Shown: positions 12,920 to 23,441 of the stretch, piece after piece
Layout of the letters: each line of letters begins with the position of its first letter
Numbering within the stretch: position 1 is the stretch's first letter
From: Impatiens glandulifera
Lineage: Eukaryota; Streptophyta; Magnoliopsida; Ericales; Balsaminaceae
Direction: 5' to 3'
Assembly: GCF_907164915.1 (NCBI RefSeq)
Contig: NC_061862.1
Location: 80,875,718 to 80,939,717, forward strand
DNA: 64,000 nucleotides
Notes under the pieces: model-generated
What the model was told of the DNA's origin: nothing
Database searches by the model: none
Seen by the model: only the letters and a program-made list of their open reading frames with translations
Program-made: the position numbers and the translations under genes

Positions 12920-14000
12920 AATAATATTAATAATAAGTCAATTTAGACTTAATTAATAAAAAAACTTCCACTTTTTTTCATTTTTTAGTTAAAGTATAAT
13001 TATATTTATTTTTTAAATTATATTTCTATAATTAAATTAATTATATTATAATCTAGTATATTAACATTATACTAAAATTGAATTAAAAGTATTTCTCTAT
13101 ATATATAATTTATAAATATTATTTCATATATTAACATATATTAAAATTTTGAAAATTTCATATTTTGATTGTAACAATAATTTCGGTATACTACGTCTTC
13201 ATATTTTTTTCATGTATATTTTCAATGTGTTTATAATATAAATAATTTTAAAAAAATAAATTATTTGCTTAGATATTTTTTTCAGGTATATTTTCAATGT
13301 GTTTATAATATAAATAATTTTAAAAAAATAAATTATTTGCATAGAACAAGTCACCAAAAAAAAATATCGATTAACATATCAGTTTTACTTTCTTTAATAT
13401 TTTATTATTTATTTAATATTTTAATTTAAAAAAATATCATACTTTTATTCTCTCATTTTAATTTTTTATTATTAAAAGTTTTTAATAATTTAATTATACA
13501 TATAATTAAATTAAAAAATATACATAACTATTAAAAATTATAAAAATATTATATATATAGAGAGTGAGGAGAGAGAATTTGAAGAAGGAAATGGAAGAAA
13601 AAATAACTTGTCATCACCTCATTGTCAGAAAAATGGAAAAGTGGGAGGAAAGAGAGAAGAGAGAAATTATATTGCGCTGTCATTCCCCCTCTTATTCCCT
13701 CACCCAAAATCTCTCTCCCAATTATAATAAAACTGAAAAGAGAAAATAACTGTTTAAATTTTGTATTCTTAATTAAAATATTGAATAAAAAAAATGAAAA
13801 AGGGAAATTAATACCGATTTTATACCGATCATATTTTTAGGATGAACCATACAATATCAACTCATTTGTGCAAATATTTCGGTCCCACAATCATCGGTAT
13901 TTTAGTTAATATTATTATTGTCATTCGTTTATTTTAACAAACACAGTAATATATACTGTAATGTACTTGTGAGAATATAATCCATTTCTGTCATTTCACA
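12920..14000. other. AT-rich upstream region of the RBR gene
   Basis: No gene was recognised. It contains a 72-bp tandem duplication at 13201-13344. A purine-rich stretch at 13560-13745 opens small overlapping frames with no domain. The last 150 bp before the ATG at 14001 presumably hold the promoter and 5' UTR of the RBR gene, but no convincing TATA box was singled out. Confidence 0.5.
13201..13344. repeat. 72-bp perfect-like tandem duplication
   Basis: 13201-13272 and 13273-13344 differ at only two positions that I noticed (CATG/CAGG and GCTTAG/GCATAG). The near identity indicates a recent local duplication. Confidence 0.92.
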
Positions 14001-14947
14001 ATGATTCCCAATTTGATGAAGTTGACGAAAGCAATCACTTATCCAATGATAATTTGGGCTGAAAAGCTGCAATGGGTAATGATGTTCTCCATCACCAAAT
14101 CTAATATTACGATGATGAAGTCCGAGGTCGACGACGAGTCAGACGACGAGTCAGACGACGAGTCAGACGACGAGTCAGACGACGAGTCAGCGAATTCAGA
14201 CGATGAGTCAGCGAATTCGAACTCGAGCTCGGTCTTCTCTTGCGAAATATGCACAGAGGAAAAACTTCAAACCAAGATGATCGGAATAGAAAAATGCTCT
14301 CATTCCTTCTGCTCCGATTGCATTAGCAAACATATCAAATTCAAAATCCAAGAGAATGTCACAATCATACCCTGCCCAGCCGGCTACGACTGTGAGGGGA
14401 AACTCGAGCTGGAATCGTGTCTAACATGGATTTCGCCAGAAATAATCGCAATATGGGAGGAAGCCTTATGCGAATCAATGATACCAGAATCTCAAAAGTA
14501 CTATTGTCCATTCAGCGATTGTTCGGCTTTGTTGATTTATGATAAGGATGGAGAAGATGAGACGTTTAGTCAAGCCGAATGCCCAATTTGTCATAGACTG
14601 TTCTGCGTAGATTGCAGAGTTCCATTTCATATGGGTATTGAGTGTGAGCAATTTAAGAGACTGAATAACGAAAGAGGCTGGGATGATCTTATGTTGAAAC
14701 TTGCGACTGAAAGTGCGTGGAAACGTTGCCCAAATTGTCGATTCTTTGTGGAAAAAAATGAAGGGTGTATACACATTACTTGCAGGTTTCTTCTATGGGA
14801 TTTCATTTTTATTCATGATTCAATGTTTTTATTTTCATAATCTTGTTTGGATGATTATGATGATGTTGATCATATTTTAGGTGTGGGTTTCAATTCTGCT
14901 ATAGATGTGGAGCAGCTTGGACTACTAATCATGGGGTATGTAGGTGA
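14001..14947 (+). CDS. RBR-type (RING1-IBR-RING2) E3 ubiquitin-protein ligase, short form
   Basis: Two exons: 14001-14785 and 14881-14947, joined as TGC AG|G TGT, giving 283 residues. Domain order: an acidic DDES repeat (about 44-67), RING1 from C81 (CEIC...CSHSFCSDCI), an IBR with CPICHRLFCVDC (about 195-206), and RING2 from C243 (CPNC). RING2 includes EGC256IHI, whose Cys is the expected ubiquitin-accepting residue, then CRCGFQFCYRCGAAW. Family knowledge: RBR ligases take ubiquitin from an E2 onto the RING2 cysteine before passing it to the substrate. The last exon can be read straight to a stop (NHGVCR, TGA at 14945-14947), supplying an H and C to close RING2. A GT at 14936 could instead be a donor to an unseen exon. 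The first ATG was chosen; M35 is an alternative. The protein has no Ariadne domain, like other short plant RBR proteins. Substrate unknown. Confidence 0.82.
14130..14226 (+). repeat. In-frame coding minisatellite (12-bp units) in the RBR gene
   Basis: GACGACGAGTCA is repeated five times without change (14130-14189). Related units follow, with GCGAATTCAGACGATGAGTCA and a second GCGAATTC. Because the period is a multiple of three, length change adds or removes whole DDES blocks in the acidic N-terminal region. Confidence 0.9.
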
Positions 14948-16589
14948 ACTTAAATTCATATATGTTTAAATTCTTCTTCTTCTTTTCTTTCTCTTTTTTT
15001 TTTTTTTGGTTAACTTAGAGATCTATCTAATATTATATTGTTTTGAGTTTTATTAGGGTTTTTTGATACAAAATTTGGTCGAAATTCATATTGGTTTGGT
15101 GAGAAATTAGTTTGATTAATAAATCAATTTGCATAATATATTATGTTTTATATAAATATATTGGTAATTTGATGATTGAACTTTTAAGTAGGTGGTTTTG
15201 TATGTTGGAAGGAAAAATGAATTAAATATGGATGTTTGGTACATGATTTTAATTGATGAATAGTAAAATGAATCTATTGTATTCAAGAATCATTTAATTC
15301 CTTCAAAGTTGGGGAATTTTAATTGATGAATAGTAAAATGAATCTCTTGTAATTGAGAATCATTCAATCCCCCAAAGTTGGGGAATAAACTCATTCCGAA
15401 ATTTATTTCTAGCTTTCTTCCATATAATTCTATCTCAACTCTCAATTTTACTCATCATTCACCCCTCTATCCTCTCTCCATTATTTTCTTTTTTAGTTTC
15501 TTCTCTATTTTTTCTCTATATATTTTTTTAGCAGGTTCTATTTTTCATTTTGTATATTAGTATATATAATTTTGTATAAAATTCAATAAAAATAAAATTA
15601 TAGATCAAATTATTATAATTGGATTTTCTTTACTTGAGTGAATATATATAAATTATGTTTGTGTGTGATTTAATATATATTTATTAATTCTCATTGTTAT
15701 ATTTAACATCATATTTTATAAATTTAGTAATTCTCTTTTAATTAATTTTAGTATAAGATAATGATTTTTTTCATATCAAAATCAAATACGAAAATATATT
15801 GATATAAATTAATAATTATCAAAAATATGTTAACAATTATAATATAAACAAACTAAATTACATCGATAACAATTAATAAATATATATAAAGAGAATAAAA
15901 AATTAAATATAAAATAATTTTTTATTTTGACTATTTATTTCTCTTTTTTCTTATTTATTTATTTATATATATATATATATATAATTAATTGATTTATTTA
16001 TATATTTATTAATTAAGTAATAATAAGAAAATAATAAATAAAATTAATAACGTTTATAAATATATTAAATTATAAATATATAAAAATTATTAATTACTGT
16101 ACAAATAAATGGTAATAATTATTATTACATGTCTTAACCAAACACTACACTTTTATTAATCATATTCATTCTCATTCTATACCTCTATCAATTTTATTCA
16201 TACTCCTTTATTTAAATCAAGTCTTTTATCATGTATGTTGTAACTATTATTGTATTCAACTATTTATCAGTTTTTCATAATAAAATAAATTTTAAATTAT
16301 TTATATTATAAAAAAATTAAAGTTAAAATATTTTTTTAGGGTATACAAATATTATTGGAAAAAAATAGAGACGTCTAGATATCCACCTCCACTAGGTTGG
16401 AAGGATAAATGAGTATTATGAGATTAATTGGAATTTTTATTTAATAAATAAATTATTGGATAAAAAAATTGATTTTTAATTGAATAAATTGTAATATTTA
16501 TTTTTATATTTAAAATTTATAAGAATATTAAAATACATATCAATCCATAATAAAATACTATCATGATTCCGTCCATAGTAATGATAGAA
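14948..16589. other. AT-rich region downstream of the RBR gene
   Basis: No second gene is seen. It holds the 72-bp-period duplication at 15245-15388 and short (AT)n tracts near 15964-15982. A 60-codon frame at 15378-15560 is serine/phenylalanine-rich with no domain and is probably chance. The early part should contain the RBR 3' UTR. Confidence 0.5.
15245..15388 (+). repeat. 72-bp-period tandem duplication, two copies
   Basis: ATTTTAATTGATGAATAGTA begins at 15245 and again at 15317. The two copies also share AAAGTTGGGGAAT. They differ by a few substitutions. Confidence 0.88.
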
Positions 16590-18200
16590 GTAAACAAAAT
16601 ATTATTTATATTTAAATATTTTAAATAAAAATAATATTTATTCAAAATTTTGAATTAGTTTTAATTTGTGAAAATTAAGTTAAATCCAAATTTAATATTT
16701 ATATATATTTTTAAATTTATGAAATATATAAAGTTTGAAAAACATTTAAAAGAAATATATATAATGTATATAAACTAATCATATAAATATGATTGACAAT
16801 ATCCATGAGTTGAAAAGAAAAATAGTTTAAAAAAAAAAATAACATTGAATTTTAGATTAAATTATTAATCAAATTTTATAAAATTATACTTAATCTAATA
16901 TTCCTTATAGATACTTATTTCAAAATAAAAATATTAAAAAACCATCTATTATATATATATATATATATAATAATTTTAATTATTTAGTAACTAAATTTAA
17001 TAAGAATTGACATTTATTAATAAAGAAATAAATAAATTAAATATAATTAATTATTTCAAAATAAATAAATTAATATATTAGATAATTGGACAAATATAAA
17101 ATATTTAAAATTAATATATATATACATATAATTTAGAAAAATATATGTGATAATAGAATTATTGAATATAACTTTTTATAATATTAAATTATTATAATAG
17201 ATAATAGGACAAATATTAAAAAATAATTAAATAAAAAATATGTACAAATAAAAAAATTATTCATTCAATGTCTTAATTTATTTTTTTATAATAATAAATT
17301 ATTAAAAATTATTTAAATTAATATATATATATATATAAATAATTAAATAAAAAAAATATGTGGTAATTAAAAAGTATTTTTGAAATTTTCAAGTGTCTTA
17401 ATTTATTTTTTACAATAATAAATAAGTCTTAAATATATTTTCCATTGAATTTAAAACTAACCTATTTAGTTAAATTTATTTTAAAATTTTTTAATTTAAA
17501 TATTTTTATTAATTTGTTTTACAATTTTAATTTTATTTTTAACAAATATTTTTTTATTAGTCTTTGTAAACAATAATATATTAAATATATATATATATAT
17601 ATTTATTTTTCGTCAATTTTTAAATATTATTTCATGTCTTATTTTGGTTTTTTATAATAATAAATAAACTAAAAAGAATTTTTAAATGTATTTTTTAATT
17701 TATATATATTTTTAAAATATACATGTACAGAATCATTATAAATTAAAATACAAATATTTGTTATATTTTATAAATATTTTAATATATATTTATATATAAA
17801 TAATTAATAATTTTAATCGTAAAAAAAAAAGAAAAAAAAATATATTAGAATCTTTGACATTAATGTTCGCACCCAAATATAATAATTAATTTTAGAGATA
17901 TCAAAATATGGTCTTTAAATATGAAATATTAACATTTGAACGACTATATCACTTATAATTTAATTGTTGAAATAATTTTATAATTATATATATATATAGT
18001 AATTTATTTTTTTTAAAAAAATATATTATATAAAATTTTCATATTCCTAAAAAAAATAATATATAATAAAAATAATTATTTCTCTTATCCTACTATTAAA
18101 TAAAAAAATTAGTTGTTAATAATGTTATATATATATATATATATATATAACATTATATATAATAAAAATAATTAAATTTATTATTCTATTTTTTTTAAAA
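16590..18200. repeat. Diverged repeat block, copy B (partner at 8505-10030)
   Basis: Same phrases, order and orientation as copy A, with many substitutions and small indels. Both copies end in CATTATATATAATAAAAATA plus TTAAATTTATTATTCTA. Non-coding. Confidence 0.7.
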
Positions 18201-18381
18201 AAAAATGATTAAGTGAGGGAATTTAAAAGAGAATTTGAAAAGAAATTATGTGATGCTGGTGATTGGCTGAAAAAATAACCATTTTAATTGTTGAAATAAT
18301 TTTATAATATATATATATATATTGTAGTTGTATTTTGAAGTATATAATAAAAAAATATTGTAAGTTGTATTTTATACTTTA

Positions 18382-20340
18382 ACTTATGATATGATCGGTT
18401 TTATCGTTAGAAACGGGGTCTGACTAAGGATGAAGGTTTATGAAAAACGGTTTGATAGAAATCCTGTTAGGGATTAATATCTCTTTCTATTCTACGCAAA
18501 CTTGTGTAAACACTTGAAACAGATTCAAGGCGGAATAGTTTACTTGGGTTTGAAACACAAGATGAAATATGAAAAGATGATAGAATTGAAGAACACAACA
18601 GTTTGTTTATGGATGTTCGGAGAAACTCTCTTACGTCACGTCACCCCTTCTTCCAACCACCGGAAGGATTCACTATAATATGATGAGAATCAAATACAGT
18701 TTACACACACACTTAGCTCACTATTGAACAGAACACTTTCTGTTCAATTACAGGATGAAGAATATCACTCAGCTAAAAGTGTTTTGATTCTAGCTCTCTC
18801 TCTCTCGATTCACACACAGTACAATCAGAAAAAAGCTTCACAGAATAAGTTCAGTAAGCAAGATGATTGAGTAGTCTCTCTCTCTCTGCAAAATCAGATT
18901 GCTTGTTCGTTTGTATTCGCTTGTTCGTGAGACAGATTGTCCGTTGTCCTTAGGATTTGTTAAATACTGAGCAAGAGCTAACGGTCGAATCTTCAAGAAT
19001 GATACGTGGCACTTTCCATTGGAAAGCCTCCATTGTACACAGCAGGTTCTGAGCACAAGGATCGTGGCTGTACCGAACTGGTAGTGCGCTGAATATTCCA
19101 TCAGGGATGTACCTGCAAAACGGGTAATGTGATGAAAATTCTCTTACGTGGCATTCCTTGATTGGATGCATATAGCCGTTGTACTAATCTTCATTGGAAA
19201 GTGGAGCAGAAGTAGGGTACAGCTATAGCATGTGGGTAGGAGAAATGCTAGATTCAAGCGTACTACTTAAACTGAGCATTAGACGTATTTCAATTAGACA
19301 GATTTGTGAAAATCAGTCTAATGAAATAAGTCAACTCCTTCTAATGAAAAATGTTTATTAGACCGCCTGGTCTAATAGAATTAGACTCACGTCTAATTAT
19401 ACAATAATCATTAGACCGGCACGTCTAACTCCACTGAGTTAAACTGACACGTCTAATTCCGGTTCTACCTCAGACTTTCTGAAGGAGTTAGACTTACGTC
19501 TAACTTTCACTAATTAGACTACCCGTCTAATTATCCAATAACCATTAGACCGGCACGTCTAACTCCACTGAGTTAGACTGACACGTCTAATTCCAGTTCT
19601 ACCTCAGACTTGTCTGAAGGAGTTAGACTTACGTCTAACTTTCACTAATTAGACTACCCGTCTAATTATTCAATAACCATTAGACCGGCACGTCTAACTC
19701 CACTGAGTTAGACTGCACGTCTAATTTCGGTTCTACCTCAGACTTGTCTGAAGGAGTTAGACTTACGTCTAACTTTCACTAATTAGACTACCCGTCTAAT
19801 TACAAATATATTAGACTACACGTCTAACTCCGATGAGTTAGACTGTACGTCTAATTCTATTAGACTTGCGTCTAATTCCGTGTATTCATTAGACTATCCG
19901 TCTAATTCTTTACACATCTATTAGACTACACGTCTAACTCCGATGAGTTAGACTGTACGTCTAATTCTATTAGACTCACGTCTAATTCCGTGTATTCATT
20001 AGACTATCCGTCTAATTCTTTACACATCTATTAGACTACACGTCTAACTCCGATGAGTTAGACTGTACGTCTAATTCTATTAGACTCACGTCTAATTTAC
20101 ACGTCTATTAGACTGCACGTCTAACTCCGATGAGTTAGATTGTACGTCTAATTCTATTAGACTCATGTCTAATTTTATGCGAATGAGAATCAAAATCGGT
20201 CTAATGACCCTCATTAGATCCAAGTTATGATATGTTGTCTCAATACACCTGTATCAAAACTCATAAGTTATTTCATCATCAAAATATCATAGGTTAAATT
20301 ATTTCAACACTTAGTCAAAATAATTTGACCCAACAACTTA
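18382..20340 (+). mobile_element. Solo-LTR-like element 2 with 5-bp target duplication, carrying a GTCTAA palindrome array
   Basis: The element itself is 18387-20335. It begins TGATATG, ends CCCAACA and is flanked by ACTTA at 18382-18386 and 20336-20340. TG...CA ends plus a 5-bp duplication are the signature of retroviral-type integration. A direct repeat of about 27 bp in the flanks (18357-18383 and 20355-20381) belongs to the target DNA. The cassette GTTTATGGATGTTCGGAG, TTACGTCACGTCACCCC, TTCTTCCAACCACCGGAAGG (18610-18670) matches element 1. No coding domain was found; short frames at 18838-19171 lack homology that I can recognise. It looks like a solo LTR left by recombination. Confidence 0.72.
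19260..20175. repeat. Tandem array of TTAGAC-N-GTCTAA palindromes with two higher-order periods
   Basis: Dozens of TTAGAC and GTCTAA hexamers, which are reverse complements of each other, alternate with spacers of about 3-5 bp. Each unit can therefore pair with itself. Higher-order periods are visible. A unit of about 134 bp begins CATTAGACCGGCACG at 19409, 19543 and 19678. A unit of about 110 bp begins TTAGACTACACGTCTAACTC at 19811, 19921 and about 20031. The array occupies about half of LTR-like element 2 and starts about 870 bp from its left end. Confidence 0.9.
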
Positions 20341-20538
20341 TATATTCTATATTTTGTAAGTTGTATTTTATACTTTAACTCTAATCATATATGATATAAA
20401 ATTTTCATATTCATACAAAAAAGAAAAGAAAATATATAATAAAAATACTTATATATCTGATCTTAAGAAGTATGAAAGGTGATATTTTAATCATTAGACT
20501 ATTTATGAACGGTGACATATGAGTTTTATTTATAATTA

Positions 20539-20573
<35 letters not shown>

Positions 20574-20664
20574 TAACCTAATAAATATCACAATTTTGAT
20601 TTTTTTTTATAAAATTCACAAATAACATTTTACTCTTTATTAATAAAAAAATTATAACTATAAA
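20341..20664. other. AT-rich spacer continuing the interrupted repeat block
   Basis: Resumes the AT-rich sequence interrupted by element 2. It includes an (AT)n tract near 20544-20569. No gene. Confidence 0.6.
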
Positions 20665-21335
20665 AACACTTTCACATGTCTTTTATCTCTCGATAAACCA
20701 ATAATCAATCTCAATCACACTTTCACACACCTCTCTTATCATTCGGGAAATCAACCACCGACCTGAATCGACTTATTATCCCTTGACAAACTAACCATAA
20801 ATTCCAGTGTTACCGGTCTCTAACCTCTCATCTCTTAACCTCACACTTTCACACTTACATTCCTCTGACCTCTCGACAAATCAACCATCAATCTCAATTG
20901 ATCTCTAATCTTGTGACTTTACGATTCTTTGTTACTGACATTTTTATCCTTGGCAAACCAACCACCAATTCAAATGATATCGGTTTTATATTCCTTGGCA
21001 AACCAACTACGAATCCAAATCACACTTAGACACGCCTCATATTCATCGGCAACACAACCACCAATCTCAATCACACTTTCACACACTTTTATCCCTCGAC
21101 AAATCAACCACCAATCTTAATTGATCACTAATCTCATCACCTCATTTATTATCGGTCTCTTATCCCTTGGCAAACCACATCTCAATCACACTTTCACAAG
21201 TCTTTTATCCCCCGGCAAATCAACCATCAATTTCAATCACATTTTCACAAGTCTCTTATCCCTCGACAAACCAATCATCAATCTCAATCACACTTTTACA
21301 CGCCTCTTATCCCTCGACAAAAATCAACCACCAAT
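20665..21335 (+). repeat. Degenerate satellite-like array (CTCGACAAATCAACCACCAATCTC family)
   Basis: About a dozen imperfect units contain (C)TCTTATCC(C)T, CGACAAATCAACCA, CCAATCTCAA and TCACACTTTCACAC. Spacing is about 45-65 bp and irregular. Two adjacent stop-free stretches (20929-21120 and 21121-21363) result from the repeat composition and are not considered genes. Confidence 0.85.
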
Positions 21336-21440
21336 ATATATTTTAGGAATGACAAATTTATAATTTTATTTTGAATATAATAAATCACCATATTAAACGT
21401 TAGTATATATATATATATATATATTATAAATTTATATTGT

Positions 21441-21960
21441 TAAAATATAAAGTTTTATTAGCTTAATTAGCTAAATGATTTTATTTGTTTTTGTGAAGGT
21501 GTAAGTTCAAAATATACATATAACATTTTTTATTTTATTTTTAAACCTTTCAAATTTATGAGTATGTCAACCCACGATCCGACCCAAATATTCATTTTCT
21601 ATATATATCTAAATTAACCACAACTTTTGACCCAACAAACTAAATAAATTCAAATTAAATATTATATATATAAATATAGATTAGTTAGTTAAAAAAGTTA
21701 AACAAAAATATCACACGTTCATCAAATTTAATGTTAATTTTTAAATATAAAGTTTTATTAACTTAATTAATTAAAATATTGTACTTGTTTTTGTTAGGTT
21801 GCAAGTTCAAAACATACATATAACATTTTTAATTTTATTTTAACTGTTTCAAATTTATGGGTGGGTTAACCCACGATTCGAACTAAATATTTATTTATTC
21901 TCACATATATTTTCAAATTAACCGCAACTCTTAGCAACAAATTCAAAATAAACATTATTA
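21441..21960 (+). repeat. Tandem pair of about 225-bp repeats, offset about 290 bp
   Basis: Both copies contain AAATATAAAGTTTTATTA, CTTGTTTTTGT or its variant, AAGTTCAAAA(T/C)ATACATA, CAAATTTATG, AACCCACGAT and CAAATTAACC, in order. A third relative lies at 10850-11060. Confidence 0.75.
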
Positions 21961-23080
21961 TATATATAATTTTTGATAAGATGAATAAACCATCTTTCAT
22001 TAAAACTAAATAAATCATCTTTTCATTTAAAAACTGAATCTCAACATAATATTTTATAGCGAACTCATCACATTCAGATTATTAAAAAATAAAATTAACA
22101 TGAGCTCCGAACGTGCAAAAGCCCACTTATTTATGTTTTAATTTATTTTCTTTCTTCTTACATACATAAATACTCACTTCTTTAATTATTCTCCAAACTG
22201 AATCGTTATCTTTTGAATTTTATTTTAAGTTATAATATTTTCAGTTAGAAAGAATACTTTAATGTGTGTAATTTTGAATTAGGTTAAGTGTCCATATTAG
22301 ATTTATATGAGCAATTCATTGTTTTCCGTATTAATTTTAGCAACAAAAAAAAAAATTGTGATTACATTACTCTCATTAATTTTTATTATACATTAATCAT
22401 TTTTAAAAAATATAATAGGAAATTGCTTTGTTCGAGTTTCTTAACGATGAATAAGATGGTAAAACAAACCGAATAAACCAATTTAACGGTGTCAGAAGAA
22501 TCTCTATCAAATATTTTGAACGACAATACAATTTGACCTCACACGTGAACTTGTAAACAACGCTGAAATATGTTATACTAAATAGCATCTAAATAAAAAA
22601 TCGAAATAATAAAAAACAAATTCAAATCAATAGAGGATAAATTAAAAATGTTTCAAATAAAATATTAATTTCATTAACATTTTATTAAACACAAGATAAA
22701 CAACTTCAGATTTAAAATTTCATCTCCTTTGTTTTAAAAAAAAAGACTGACACATGAAAAAAAAAATTATTAAGAGAATGAACAGATATGAGTAGCAAAT
22801 TATCTAAAAAAAAATGAGAGAATTATTCGAATTATAAAAATTCGGAACGATAAATCCAATTTTAGAAAGAAAAAAACAAGATTTTTCTATTTTTCTATGC
22901 TTAAAAAAATAATAATATTAAAATTGGTTAGATTATAAGAATATATAAAAAAGGGATCCATTGCTGATGTGTTTGTTAGGTTATTTGATCTTTTGAAAAA
23001 GTTAGACGGACATTTGATTTTATATATTTTTATTCTTTACAAAATAAAATTACTAATGATAAACAAAACACAAAGGTTTA
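21961..23080. other. AT-rich intergenic DNA upstream of TOR
   Basis: I see no gene, mobile element border or structured repeat here. Small frames at 22288-22476 and 22403-22588 have no domain. Confidence 0.55.
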
Positions 23081-23441
23081 CCCTACGGTGGTGGCGTTCG
23101 GTCGCTTCCCACAGCGACGATAACAACAACACCAACTGAAGGTAGAGGGGAAACTGCGACACGACCAGACCAGACTACGTGGGTTGCAACGGGAGCTGGT
23201 CAAAGAATCATCTTCTTCTTTGGCCTCCTAGAGTGGAGTGGTGGGACTCCCAGCGAGCTTGCTGCGTCCTTCTGTTGCTACTGCCGGAGTGAGTTAGAGT
23301 TTCGTGTGAGTGGTCTCAATCCTCAGCTCTTCCAAATCTGTAAAATACATACATCGTCTATATGCACTTCTAATTTTTCTTTCAAAAGCTCAAGACTTTG
23401 ATCCCTAGTAGACTGCGATTGTGTTTCTAGGTGGGGGTGAC
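23081..23441 (+). promoter_or_regulatory. Probable TOR promoter-proximal region and 5' UTR
   Basis: Composition shifts sharply from AT-rich to mixed at about 23080, just before the TOR ATG. A pyrimidine-rich stretch (23209-23225) and TTGTGTTTCTAG followed by GTGGGGGTGACATGG suggest the ATG exon may begin at 23431 after a 5' UTR intron. No clear TATA box was assigned. Transcription start unknown. Confidence 0.45.

Noticed and set aside
12920..12924. AATAA as a certain target duplication for element 1
   Set aside because: The flanks are so AT-rich that a 5-bp AATAA match is likely by chance; kept only as a tentative border.
18838..19171. Two overlapping minus-strand frames in LTR-like element 2
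   Set aside because: No domain, position inside an LTR-like sequence and only moderate length.
19260..20175. CRISPR-like array
   Set aside because: The units are contiguous palindromes with no unique spacers, in a plant nuclear context and inside an LTR-like element.
20929..21363. Two adjacent frames of 63 and 80 codons
   Set aside because: They are read-throughs of the degenerate satellite; residues simply repeat its words.
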